A DNA stretch of 35,964 nt, from the IMG/VR virus record IMGVR_UViG_3300010885_040507, positions 1 to 35,964 of that record. One strand, written 5' to 3'. Shown piece after piece: positions 15,435 through 30,400 of this stretch. Under the pieces are notes generated by a model. It was not told the DNA's origin. It ran no database searches and saw only the letters and a program-made list of their open reading frames with translations. The translations under genes were made by a program, and so were the position numbers. Each line of letters opens with the position of its first letter. Position 1 is the stretch's first letter. This DNA is from a virus.

Positions 15435-18400
15435 TTAGTATCCTTCCAAGTTTTCGCCGTTTTCGTCAGTCAATGCAATACCATTGGCATAAAGTATTTT
15501 ATCCCCTCCATAGAAATACATATCCGGCAATGTAGCAGAACGTTGACGCAAGAATTGTGCTCTATTACCCCGTGTATCAATTGAATTTGAGTCACTGAAC
15601 AATGAGGTTGATGTATTTTCGTTCCATAATTTGCCTGTTCTCTGAATAACAGTTATTCGTGTACCTGTATTAATTGTTTCATTAATATTTAATATTAAAG
15701 TCTGTGTTGCAGTAATTATACTAAATTCAGGTAAAAGAGTAGTTATGCTATTTGGTTGGGCATAATACGAAACTGATTTATCATGGACGTCTAGTGAAGT
15801 TTTTCTTAATCGGCGACCGCCATAATAAACTTCTACTTGATCAATTGCTGCTGGAGGATTTACCATTGTACTGGTAGTTAACAATTGTATTCCGCTTGAG
15901 AAATTAGAAACTGAAGCAGGTAAAAATACTCCAGACACATCTCCCGATGAATTCACACTATAATTAGTAAGAGTGTTTGTTAATGTACTGATAATATATG
16001 TATTAGTGTTTGAACTATTGATATGTTGTATATTAATATTTTCTTCAGTATTAATTTTTTGATTAATACTTTGATCAATAACTGTTGTGTACTGATCTGA
16101 AAATTTAGCAGGCCCTGTTCCTAATGTGCCTCTTCTTAACCCACTTAGTACATTACCATCTTTAGCAGTGTATTCAATTCGTTCCCCGTCGAGTAATATA
16201 ACACCGGGTAATCTTAAAGTAGGATTAGGCTGGAATAAATGATCTCCATCTTCAACAAAAATTTGAGTATCAGTATATTGTAACGGTTGTGATAATCTAG
16301 TAGAAAAATATGTTGACAATCTTGAAAAATATTGACGATTGAACATATCGGAAAACATTCTATAACCTAGTATAAGTTGACCAACAGACGGAGGGTTTAC
16401 AACAGTAATAATAACATTAGCGTTGTTTCCTATTTCTATAGATTCAGCGAATACAATTGTTCTATAATCATCGAGCACTTTATAATCATAACCTGCAATT
16501 AACCACTGATTATTTGCTGTAATCCATACAAATGAGTCATTATATACTATGCCGCCCCTTAAAGAAACAGATCGTGCATTATTTAAAGTAAACCGTTCTG
16601 TTCTAATCATTGTATTATCATGGTCAGTAAATGAAGTTATTTTTACAGTACCTGTACTAATCGCCGATGTGAGATTTAATTGTGTACCAGTAATGATATA
16701 TTCATAATCCATTAATGGCATTACAGCTATTGCATCTCCATTAGTTATAGTGGGTAAAGCAAGTGTAAACGTTTGATTTATACCATTAATTGAAAAGTCA
16801 TATCCAGGACGAAGCTCTTCTCCATTTACAAATACTTTAACATTATCTAAATTATACACAGAAGGTCTGCTATTAACGGGGTCAATTGCAAAAGTCGTTA
16901 TGTTGTTAGAGATTTTGTAATAAGTTACCCATGGAGGTAATAACCTAGTTCTAGTTGATGTTGTTAAAATCTCAACTATTACTTTATCACTTACAGGTTG
17001 GACACTTCTAATTGTAGAATCAAGTGCAAACGTTGACGTTGACGTTGCAACTGTAAATAATTGTTCATGCACTCGATTAAATTTAGGAAGTAATCTATTA
17101 AAAAACCATGCTTCAACATCATATATATTCCCAGGTGTTAATCCCTGTAGTTGAACTGATGCTCGGTTGTTCGTTGATGATACCGGTTTTAATATATATC
17201 CAAAAGAATATCCTTGCCCAATAGCAGTAGACGGACCCACTTCAATGCCATTGAATAGAACATATACACTTCGTACATCATCAATATACAAAGAACTTTC
17301 AACTACAATGACCCAATTACCAGGATTAGCATTATCATAATCCGGAGTAGTTGATTTGAAATTACTATCGGTTGTTGCATCCGACCCGACTGTAATATAT
17401 GTATATCCCACACGTATATTATTTGGTTGAGCCGGTATTACTATTTCATCTCCTATAATAGAGTATTGTGTGTTCTTAGTAAAATTTTCAGAAGCTACCC
17501 TGTCAAATTTTATTCCATTACCGTATACTAAAAATCCAGCAGGAGTTTGATATAAAAAGTTTAATTTAGCTCTGGTATTAGATAAAGTTTTTCCTAAAAC
17601 TCCTATTACACCAGTCATTACAAATGGGTAGGAAGGAGTTGATACGGTATAAACATTAATACCCAATGCATCTCGAACCTGCCCCGGAACACATTCTTCT
17701 GGTGCATAACTATCTATAGCATTTAAAAAATTATTGCCATCAATAACAATATCTTCTGGTCTGTATCCTATTATTTTAGAATTGCTAAAGTCAGGAATTG
17801 AATCTGAGTTTATTAGGCTATCTAAATAACCATTTGTTCCCGGATTAGTTTTCCAAAATTCTAATTGTGTGGAACCATATATTGATACTTGTAAATTGCC
17901 AGATACCATAACAACGGATGGGTTTAAAGTATATACTGTTACTACTGCCCTATTTTTACCGTCAGTGGATGGTGTTATCTTGTATACAATAGGATTATTC
18001 CAAGGAGGCAATGGCCAAGTAGAATAATCTACGCTGCCGCCGGCAATTCTGTTATCTCCGCCCGGAGCACCAGTACTTACAATTGTAGAAGCAGTAGTAC
18101 TTAAAACAATTTTAGCTTCTTTTGCAGTATTATAATATACTCCAGTTTGGATAGTTATTGAAGATGTAGATGCCACTGTTACAGTATTAATATATTCTAA
18201 TAATCTACCATTTAACGGGATATTTTTAATAATACTTAGTAGTCTAAATGCAGGTGGTATTTTTGAAGCCGGTGCCTCGCCAGTTGATTCATAGTAATAT
18301 GGTATATTTGATACTGTTCCATTAGAATTATAATAAGGTTCGTCCCAAAATGCAGATGCTGTACTACTTACCGCATATCGTAAACGAGTAATAATTGTAT

Positions 18401-21400
18401 TATCATTAACAATCTGTTGTATCTCATATCCGGTACTAAATGAATCATCGAGGAACGCCTCTACGTCAGGAAGAGGCTGGGCACTATAATAAGTCGGTGT
18501 TCCCCAATATATAGGTGCGGTAGAAGTGATAATGATTCCACCGCCTGTTGTTTGCCCGGTAATTCGGGCCGGCGTATATAACCCTGTATTTGTAGGAATT
18601 CTTGTTAAATCTTTATTAAATATCGCTGGATCAAAGAGTTGCAGATAACTATATCCCATTCCGGAGACCACTGACGAAAATCCAGTTACTGTATTATCTG
18701 TTTTAATTGCTGTCCATGTTGAGGTAGTCCCACCTAATGACGAGCTAAAATATGGAAGAGGAATAGTTATTGACACTACTCCTGTGGTTGTAAAGTTAGT
18801 GTTAATTCTGATTCCACTGATTCCATTTCCATATAATCCACGTACCCCCGTTAATGATATGGAATCATTTACTTCGAGACTTGTACCAATCAATCCTGAA
18901 AGAACAATGGTCAATGTAGAATTAAAGGCTGTGCCGGATGAATATACCCTAATGGGATATAAGGTAGGAGCACCACTACTAAACGATATGCCATCTTGAA
19001 AAACTGTTGATATTGTTGTATTCTTTCTAAAATATTCACCAGGGTTGCTACCTACTACTGATAGTTGCATTCCGGCTACTAGCCCTGTTGAATCCGCTAG
19101 TTGGACACCTTCGTACCCTTGGTTCAACGGAGAAAGAAATGTATCTATTATTTTATAATCACTAATTGAATCATACCATGATATAGTATCATACGGAGTA
19201 TCTAGATTATCCCAATTTGAAGATTGGTTAAATGTAAGTCCTTGAACTACTGTACCAGGAAACTCTGCTCCAGAGATTAATAATGGTAATTCGTTACCTG
19301 GCATACTATCAGTAGGATCGTATAAGGCAGTTATTCTGTCAATGGCATTATATAATTTTATATTTTTAACATATGAAATTTTAAATACTTGACCAAACGA
19401 CGGAAGCTGATTTAAAAATATAAATTTAGCATAATGTCTAATTTCTTGAGGAGTTAACGAACTATTAACAACACTTGTATAATATCTATAGCGATGGTCT
19501 ACTGGTTTTTCTCCTTCCCAAGAATTTTTAGGAAACATTGCGGTAACATTGGTCGGGTTACTTTTAATGTCGGTTTGATAATATTCAATTGTATAATCTG
19601 TAGAAAATATTAATTTTCCATTAAGCAACGGAACAATTTGTGTTTTGTCTGCAGAAGGCAACCATGATAATGTGAATTTATTGGTTACACCGTCACAAAT
19701 AAATTCATCAGATGCATTTAAATCTGTTAAATCACCAACTAATGAAACTCTATCAAATTTCATACCAATAGTATTTTCTCTAACTGTATCATTAAGCATT
19801 ATTACTGATACTCTAGCAACATCGGTAACTGCTCCTCCACCCGTAATAGTTACGCTAGGTGCAGTTATATAACCACTACCTGGATTGGTAACTATTACTT
19901 CATATAGACTACCATTTCTAATATATGCATCTGCGGTTGCACCGGTTCCTGTATCACCTGTTGCGGAAACAATGGATACTATAGGTCGTTGTGTATAACC
20001 TGATCCTACATACCCAACCTTTATTAATCCTACATATAATTTATAATTATTATTCCAATCTTTCCAAGGAGTTGTGGTTATTAATCCTGTAGTAGCAGTT
20101 GATACAGGGACTATATCAAAAGAATTAGTTGTTCTGTTATAAACTGAAGGGAAATCAAAATCAGTTGTGGATAAATTGGCCTGTTCTAAATTGCTATATA
20201 TTGATGAGTAGCTTCTTATCTTAGTACGATACGGTTTAATTTCATTAATGTATTTTTCAAAATATAACTCATTGTTCAATTGATATACTGGATGTTGATT
20301 CAATAATCCGATATTATGTGTTACATTAATAAATGATGTTTTAAATGCCCAATCTAATAATTTTTGTTCAGTTAGGGCATACTTTACGGCAGTAAAAAAG
20401 AACAAATTCCAGTTTATTTTTAATTCATTAATAAAAATATTATCACGCAATGCCACAAGAATATAATATATTTCTAAGTCGGGAGTCTCATCATATGAAG
20501 TTTCATCAATATCAGATTTATCATATGCATATTTTCCTAAATTAAAATCCCATAATGTGTCAAGTAATTTAATTGTACCATTTTCTTTATATATAATATT
20601 ATATGAAGGTGTAAAATTTCCATTGTTGGATGTCTTTTCAAGTATAATAAATGAACCGTCACCTCCATTGTTAACTTGTACATAATTACCAACTTCAATA
20701 TCAGTAATAGAAGGTAGTGCAAATAAATCTGATATGGTGTAATTAACTGATTTAAATTTATTAAAAGTGTCAGATTGCCAATCAATTATTTTCCAAAATA
20801 AGGTAGTATTATATTGTTGAGTATGTACTTTAACCCAAGATCGTTTTGTATAATCAAAGGCGTGTTTTGTCCATTTATTTCCACTTGTACTATTAATTTT
20901 TACAATGGCAGTATGTGGTCTTACAATTGCACGTATAGGACCGCTAGGAAACTCATTTCCCGAATTAGTTATTGTAACTGAAACTAATTTTCCATAATTA
21001 TCTATTTCAGTTACAAATTCTGCGGAGATAGCACTATCTGTAAGTACAATAATTTTTGGAGAAATAATATATCCAAACCCCGGATCTGTAATAACTACAC
21101 TTTTTATTTTTCCATTATCTGCATAACAAATTATTTCAGCTTGTTTATATTTTATAGTATCTATTCCAAATAACGTATCAAGATCTTCAACTAATACATC
21201 ATATTCATAAGATGCTGCTACGGGGATTTCTTCTTTCTTATTAAGATTTTCAAACGAATAAATTCCAATAATTCTATTCTTTAACAATACAGAATTTACA
21301 AAAGATACTAAAGTACGTAATGCTTCTATTCTATTTTTAAATAATGTTTGTTGAGGTCTAATACCTATTCCATATCTATTTCTATCAGTTAATGATATAC

Positions 21401-24400
21401 TAGGAACAAGATTGCCTAAGGAGTCATGTCCTATTAGACTGTCAAATAATTTTTTCTCTAATAATGTATTAGGAACTGATTTGAAATCATTCTCATTTAA
21501 TAATACCCATTCCGTATGTTTTGGTATAATTGCATTATTATCAATTGCAATATTTGCATTAATTCTATCACCAATTAATAATGATTGTACATTAGCAAAT
21601 GCGATTGCATTGGTCGATAATATTTCTATGAATTTTAAACCATTAGATACTGGATCTGCAATATAACTAGCAACCTGATATCCACTTAATCTTCTATTTT
21701 TAATTCCAGGTAATGTAACCTTATTTTTAACCCAGAAATAATATACATTTTCAAAAGATCCTGTTACATTATTAAATAATTGTTTAATTGAAATTGCACT
21801 ATTGTTAACATACTTCGGTTGTCCACTAATACCATTAATTAATCCTTTATTAGTATCTGCCTGAGCTGCCCATTCACTGGGTAATAAATCTGATTTAACC
21901 CATTCATATACATCGATAGTTGCTCCTGGAAATAATTTACCCCAATTATTTTTTCTAAATATTTCATTGCCTTGTTCGTACCATTGATATTTTGCTGTGC
22001 TTAGATCCCACCATAGTTGGCCAATATGATCGTCTATCCAACTAGTTGCTGAATCAACAATTATTCCTGCAAACCCGATTGAATATGTTGCTGGATCAAA
22101 TGCTGCCCTATATGTTAATTCTTGATCAGCAAGTCCTGCAATTTTACCTTTTAAAGGATCAATAATATCTAAGTATTCTATAACTTCTTCTTTTAGGGTA
22201 TCAATTAATGAAATTCGATGTATTCCAGAAACATCAACTGTATCTTCCTGTTTTCTTAATAATTTCCAACTTTGGCTAGCTGTATTAATTTTATTAAAAA
22301 TATAAAATTTAGATTGATCAGTATTACTAACCACATCAGCTGCGGGAGCTCCAACAAAAACATTATCATTAGTAACTACTAACGAAAATCCATATTTACT
22401 GCCGGATATCGTTCCAACATCATTTAATTCATCTGCCTGAATAAATTTTTCACCAATTTTATTATATAGGTATACTGTTCCGCCATCGGGTACACTACCA
22501 TAAAATTTAGTTGATGAATTATCAAATGTAGTTTCGCCTATATTAGAATTTTTATCAAATGTTTGAGTTTTACTTCTATTCTTTCCCAGTGCTCCAACAC
22601 CGATAGTATTATTATCTTTACTAATAGATATAGAATAACCAAATTTTAAATCACTAGCTGGTAGTGGATTACTTATAATTTGATCTAATGTAAACGTTGC
22701 AGCCAATGCTGTTCGTTCCTCCATATGCTGAGCATAGTCTTCTGGATATAATGTATTATTTCGTACTATTAATTCATCAAAAAGACTTTTATCAGTATTA
22801 CTAAATGCAATATCAGACGTTATTGTAAATGCAAGTCCTGCTGATCCGTTATAGTTGAGTGCTGTAACAGTCAATATATGTGTGCCCTGAGTAACAGATA
22901 TTTCTCTACGAGTACCCGAAACTCCATATGCGTATGCAATTAATTCATTGTCCAAATACACAACTGCAAAATCATTAACGGATATTTCAAATATGAATGT
23001 ACCGGTTCGATTAAACATAACAGAGGTTGAAAAATGTAGCACTGGTGCGCCGTCTGCATTCCATACCGCATGTCTCTGCATAAAATCATTCCATGAATAA
23101 TCAGGATAGCCTGGACTTATTGGAGTTGTTGCTACAACAAATCCATAATCAGTATCTGTGCTTCGTCGAGCACCCCTTAGGCCGTCTGCTAATTGTCTAG
23201 AATCTAAAACATTAAACTTTGTTCCTAACCCATTTTCCATCCAATATCTAATGTCAAACTCGTTGGGATATAATTGTGCGTCAGGGTGATTTTGATATGC
23301 ACTAATTACTCTTGCCCTGGAATCTACTATAGGGGTTCCTTCATTTAATCCATCGTTAATAACTGCATCTACTGCTCGTTGTGCATCATAAATTGCTGCA
23401 TCTTCAGGATGCGCTGACCTATATGTAATCCAATATTGATTAAATCCTGCAAGGCCATTAGTCATCCAGTATAAAATTGTTGTTTCCCCATAATATACAG
23501 GAGCTAATAAATTTTCTGCAAGAGCCAATATAACTTGGGCACGAGATGCTACATACTCAACTATATTTCCCAAATTTTTATATATTGCAACTTTACCATA
23601 TGGCTCGTTGGAGTTCTTGGCATAAGGTGCAGAAATTAACATGTATGTTGCATCATTTGAAATTGCAATATCGTACCCAAATTTGCCATTTGCTCCGAAT
23701 GGGGAGTTAATAGTTTGTTCGAGCTGTAACTTATTATTATAAGTTTGTACTACTCCTCCCGTTGTAGATGCATTATATTCGGGCGCACTGATTGCAAACC
23801 CTCTAATACTGCCCACAATTTTATGACCCCAATTACTACCATTAGTTAATGTTACGGCAACAGAGGGGCGTACCGATAATACATTTGTTAAATGTGCAAA
23901 TCCTGTAATTGTTGCTGTTGAAGTTGCATTAGTTGCAGTTGTTAAATTTAATTTATAAGCAAAAACATATCCCGTAGAAGAACCAGGAGCACCTACTAAT
24001 AAAGTAGTCGAGGTTGTTGCAACAACTTGATTAATAGCAATTGAATAACCAAATTTGGAATTAGTTGCCGTAGTAGTCAATTGACCATACGGATTTACCA
24101 ACACAATGTTAACATCAATCTTTCCATGATCTTCAGATCTACTACTAATTTTAACTAATCCCTCATTTTCCCAAGACTTTATTGCACCAGTACCTGTGCT
24201 TAAAATTACAGTACCCGTGCCTATTGAATGCGAGCTAATTGAACTTGCTAACGGTGCACCGGTGATATATAACTTTTTACCTATATCGTATTGTAGAGCG
24301 TGACCAAAGTCACTAACATGAGTTGAGGAAGCATATGTTTTATCATTTGAATTTAGGACATAATCATATTGACGTTTCCATTCATTGTTTACTCGATTGT

Positions 24401-27400
24401 AAACTTTAACTCTGCCATAATTATACATTGCAGGCGTATGCCAGTTGGGTGATGACACCAGCAGTACTGGACTATCGTCAGATGCCCAAATAGACGATCC
24501 AAATTCTTGATCAAGTGGGGTACCTGCTGTGTTTACAACAGTTACCTTGTAATTTTTAATTTTTTCATAAACTTGCCATTTATTATCAGTACCACTATCG
24601 ATCCATATCTTATCACCTATATTAAATTTCAACAGGTCGCCAATTTCTGATAAGTGGGCAAGATTTGGATATCTAACATTTTCAAATCGATATAATCCAC
24701 CATAATTTATTAATTTAGCATTTTCAATACTAGTCAGCGAGGAGGCAACTGCAAATTGATTTATAGATGGAATAGCCGTAACGATATAAACCCCATTAAC
24801 TTGTTCATTAAATCTGACTACAGAAATAATGTCGCCTATAGTAAGATTATGATGTCCATCAGTAACAAATGTTATTTCGCTAGTCGGCGCACTGACAAAT
24901 ACTCCGGTTACTTTTGATAATTGTTTAGTATATCGATAAACTGCCCAGTCACTATTCTCTAAAAATCCTAGCCATACAGTAATCCCATCTTGTATCATGG
25001 CGTTATTTGCAATATCTAATAAACTGTTTTTACTATATGCTGTGGTTGTAACATCATCAAGGCGGACATAACCCGCAGTAGTTAATACTATATTGTTATT
25101 AATTAATGTTCCAGAAATGGACGGTATTGTATTAGCTGCAGAATAATCATCAGGAGTCAATAACAACTTTGAAGTTGTTACATAATTAATTAATGGATTA
25201 GCATCAACTGGAGTGTTATCAACAAATTTAACAACGTATGGATTTTCTAAAGCAGTTCCCTCAGGTAACGTAAATTCTATTTCATTATAAGTTTCAAAAC
25301 TTCCATAGTTTCCTATTCTAAATGCCCATTCTTCTTTATATGATAATTCTCCCTTATTACTAAATTGCTCTGCTTTTGACAGTTTATTAACTGCATTTTT
25401 AGTTCCTTTATCTTTTATAAATCCTTGATAAAATTTATATTGGCTAATAGGGTTAGAAAAAATATTATTTAAATAACTTCTAGGAGTATATCCAGTAAGA
25501 TGCTGTGCCAATCGTTGCTGACCAGAATCAAAATTATCAATATTTAAACTATAAAAATCTTCAAATTGATCTACCTTATAATCAAAATTAGGTAACAGTT
25601 TTGATATAGGTTTACTGGGCAACTGCGCCCATTTAGTAAAATTAAATTCTTTAGAAGAATCAATTTTTGTCAAAGACTGATAATATTTTCCATTATATCG
25701 CACAACTGCACCAGGTACGTATAGTTTATAAGATTGCCAATCAGTAATATTAACATCATCAAAAACAAACCCAGGACTGAATAAATCACCATTCCAGTTT
25801 TTAGTTCTAAATCCCGAAAGTTTAATACGTTGTTGTTTATAACCCGTAGTAATATCATATATAGTATCATTGAATACTGTATAATTATTAAAAACTAATG
25901 CATGTTCTTTTTGTACAGAATTTAATATTGCAAAAAATAATCCTTCATTAGCATCTGTAGTTTTAATGGTACAAACAGTATCTTCTCTAGACATAGTAAA
26001 TCTATCGATAGGATATGGTTTTCCGTCAGCTTTTAATAAATTATATTCGTATTTTTTACCAGATATATCATCCACTACAGAATTAGGAAAATTATATTTT
26101 AAACTATTTGCAAAAGGAGATAATGTAATTAAATTGCCATCTGCAAAATTTTGAGTAGTCCAATATAAAAATTCTTTGCCTGTAAATTTCCAATTTAAAA
26201 TTTCGTTGAGATCAGTATTAAAGTCATCAAAAATAAATCCTTGTTTTTCAAGAAATGCGCCATATCCTATGATTATATCATATACTTCTTGTACTGAAGA
26301 AAATACAGTACCATATGGAATTTTAACTATGACATTTTCAAATGATTTAGAATGTTGTGCAGATGCTCCCCCCGTAACTGGTAACTCTGGCAATTGCTGA
26401 TATAATGATAGATCAAATGATGTTTCTGCATTGTGCCCTATCTTAACTCTATAAAATCTATTATTATATCTTACTAATTGCCCTTGTTTATAATATCGTG
26501 TAGTAGATGAACTAGCAGATGTTATATCAACTGAGCTCAGGCCCGCATTAACATTGTTTACAACATTAGACCAATCAGTAAATTCTTCAGACACGCCGCC
26601 AACTTTAACTGCACCATCTACAGAAGTTTTTATCGGTTTTAATATTTCAAAATAAGGATTTTTAATATCGTATCCTTTAATTTTAAAATTACCATTAGAA
26701 CGTTGAACTATAATTCCGGATATTCTAGAAGTAGTAATGGGATTGCTAACATTTAAAATTAAAGAATAATCTTCCGACGGTAATATAACTCCAGGACTTG
26801 TTGATGTTGGATTAATTGAATCAATAATAATTTGCAATTTGTCTTTAGAAACAAATCCAGCCATCTTATGAAACAAATTAATATCAAGATAATCTATATC
26901 CTGTCTTAATTTTTTAATATAATGTTGATTATCTCGGCGACCATTTTCTGCAACATAAACTCCATAACCAGCAATCTGATTATCATTTTCGCCGTCAATT
27001 ATTAAATTTTTAAGATTTAAATAATTTGTATTATATATAACTTGACCTGCTGAATTTATTGTAGTTCTACTTAAATCATATTGTGTGGCACAAAATTGCA
27101 CAGGATTAAGAATAGCCAGTGCCGCACATACTGCAAATGGATAATTACTTGTTAATATGGTCCAAGAATTATCTACAGGCCCGCCGCTTCCAAATTTCCA
27201 GTTAGCAGTTTTATCAAAATATGTATTATCTAATGTTAACAGATTAATTAAATTTGGTAATAGATTTCCATTAACATCAACTGGAATAATATTTAATAGT
27301 CCTGGGCGAGCATAATTGGGAAGATACGTATTTGTTCCTCTAACATATCCATTTTGCAAATCAGTCCATAATAGTGTATTAGTTGATCTATACGGCGGAA

Positions 27401-30400
27401 ATCCGTAATATCGAGTCCACCAAGAGGGCCGATCAAAAAATCCAAGCATCCGAAAAGGGACCAAATTTGGACGCGGCGTCTCATAAAAATAGTACATAAA
27501 TCTAGTTATAGAGACAGGTTTCTTAAATATCTTATCAAGTGCTCCGTCATAATTCCAAGTTTCTTTACGTAGGGGATCAAATGTACTATTGGTTGTACTA
27601 TCTAAACCATACGTCCCTGCCCATGTAGAAAAATCAGCTTCAATTATTTTATTTAAATCATCTTGATTATAATTTAAATTTCTAAATATCCCAGGTTGTG
27701 CTGCAATGGAATCATAAATTTTATTATTAAATCTAACTTTAATATTATTATAAACACGTTTCTCATATTCTAAAATGATATTATCTCTATAATCTCCATA
27801 TGGTAGATAAAAAGAACCATCGTGTGCCAAAATAACGAATTGAGCAATAGTAGTGCTTACGCTTACACTTACAATTGCAGGAACGGTGGCAGGATACATT
27901 CCTAATTTAGAAGGAGTGGGGGGAATATAACATCCGGTTGTATCTAAATAGCAATCGATAGTTAATACGTCATTTACAGCCAATGGTACTATTATAGTTA
28001 TTGAATTAGTAGTATCATCAAACTGGTATTCATTTCTAGTACCAATTAATTGAATACCGTTACGATATACAATAACTGATTGAAAACTTAAACGATTAAT
28101 ATCAAAATTAAAATTAATCGGGTAAGAAACAATTGTAATATCAGTAATTGTAATAGTTCTTACAATTTTATTTTTTCCATATCCTAACATATCAGACGTT
28201 CGATATAAAGAATTAATATCTTTTCCGTCATTTATAATAGTTAATGCTAAATCAAGTGCATCAGATGGGGACAAGTTACTATCAATTTCTTTAATTACTC
28301 TTAAAAAATTTAATTTAAATTGTTGATAATCCTTACCAGCATTTCTTATTGCGTTTACTACATTATGTTCTTTTTTTCCAAAAAAGAATTGTGCAAATAC
28401 CAACGGGGTAGAGCTAATAACTAAGCGAGATCCGTATTTTGTGTAATTCGATATATCTCTTAAGTTATTAATAATACTACTACTGGTGTTATTGATCATT
28501 GTTGTCAAATGATCTGTTAATTCGCCCAATGTTAAACTATTTAAAGATTGATTTAATGGATTATGTGATAAACTAATAGGAGTTTCATAATATCCATTCT
28601 TATTAGGCATCTGGTCAGTAAAGATTTTTAATAATACAACATCATTAGCAGAAAATGTAGAAGATGTTGTTACGTTGACCTGTTTAGCTGATGAAACTAC
28701 TGTAATAGGAATTTTTACATTATTAATATATGCAAAAACAACTATATTTGTATTGATAGGTAAATCTAAACAAGTTAATGTTAATGTGTTTGTAGTAGCA
28801 ACAATTGTTTGAAATTCTATTATAGGAATTTTATGTTCAACTCCAGGAGCCCATATATTAACCAGTGTACCATTTAATTTTAAAAATGTATCTCCTGTTG
28901 AGACCGCGGAGGGTATATTATCTGTTGTAATTAATATAGTATCTGCTATAAAATAATTTTTAAACAGATAGCTATTACCATTAGTTTGATATTTTAATGG
29001 AAATCCTAATATAGTATCATTGTTTCCTGTTCCTATTTCATATCCAAAAATTTGATTTCCTGTAAAATTATTAGAATCATTAATTTCTGTATAACTAATC
29101 CCAGCAGCATTAAACAAATCAAATAAAGGTGGTTGATTTATTTTTGTATGTTGTTGTGCATATATCCATTTAGTTGAAATGTTATCAAAATGCCAACTGG
29201 TACCGGACAAAGTAGATCCTAATTTTACAGTTAACGAATTTGAATTTACTGGCGTACTATCTAGAATTAATTTTAATATTGGGATCGGGCCTGTTATATC
29301 AAAATTAACTTTATATATTTTTCCACGAACATCATAATTAGTGTCAGCATTAAAAATTATTCGATGCCCTTGTTGAAGCTGAATCCCATCAACATAATAT
29401 CCATAAGAATTATGTACTTGTGAAAATACATCAACTGTAGTAACATCAATCAAATCAACATTTTGAACACTTGTAATTCCAAAGTTATATAATTTTAAAT
29501 TTGCTCTAAATTCAATGATGGGACGTTTTGCGATAGTATCAAGTGGAATGATATTAGGTAAATTGTTTATTTCATTTGAAATTTTAATAATGTCTTTATG
29601 AAACCATCTATTATATTGTGACCAGGAATTCATGTCAACACTGGCTCTATTAATAGTAATATATTCAGGTGTCAACGGTACCGGTCTATCTGCATCAAAA
29701 GAATAATTATCAAAAGTAGAAGTGTCAAATGTTTCATTTAATACTGTGGATATTAGTCCGTATGATGATAAAGAATTAAACTCGATTAATATAATTGAAG
29801 ACCCGACTCCTTCTACTATATACTCTTTATTCCTATACTTTAATTCAACGTTGGAAGAAAATAAAAGTTTCATGCCATTACTTAATGCATATCCATTACT
29901 CATTACATATGATTGTTTTCCAATTATATTATTTTCAATTGTAAAATTTTCTAAATTACTAGGAAATTGAATAGCCACAGGCCCGATAGGTAGCCAACAA
30001 TAATTGTTAAAATTAACAAGTTTATCCCAATCAATTAATGGGTCAAAAGAATATGTGTTAGATTTAAATAATTTATTAAGATCGTTAGTTAATCCCCCCT
30101 GATTTTTTATTTCATTAATTAAGTCATCATATGCAATTACATCAGTTATATTATTAATTGAATCTTTTAAAACTAATGCAGGTTCGAGAGCATAGCTATT
30201 TCTTAATTCGGAAGTATCTGTTAGATAAGAATCAGTTAATGGATTATAACTTGGTGTTAATTTAGACCCCACGAACCCGTCAATTCGTTCAACTTGGGGC
30301 GTTTGAATTAATTGATCAATTGTACTGGCTAAAAATTTAGAATTTTTAGCAGTTCGCAAAAATTCTGGTAATAAATTAACTGATTTTTTATTGTCTGCCA

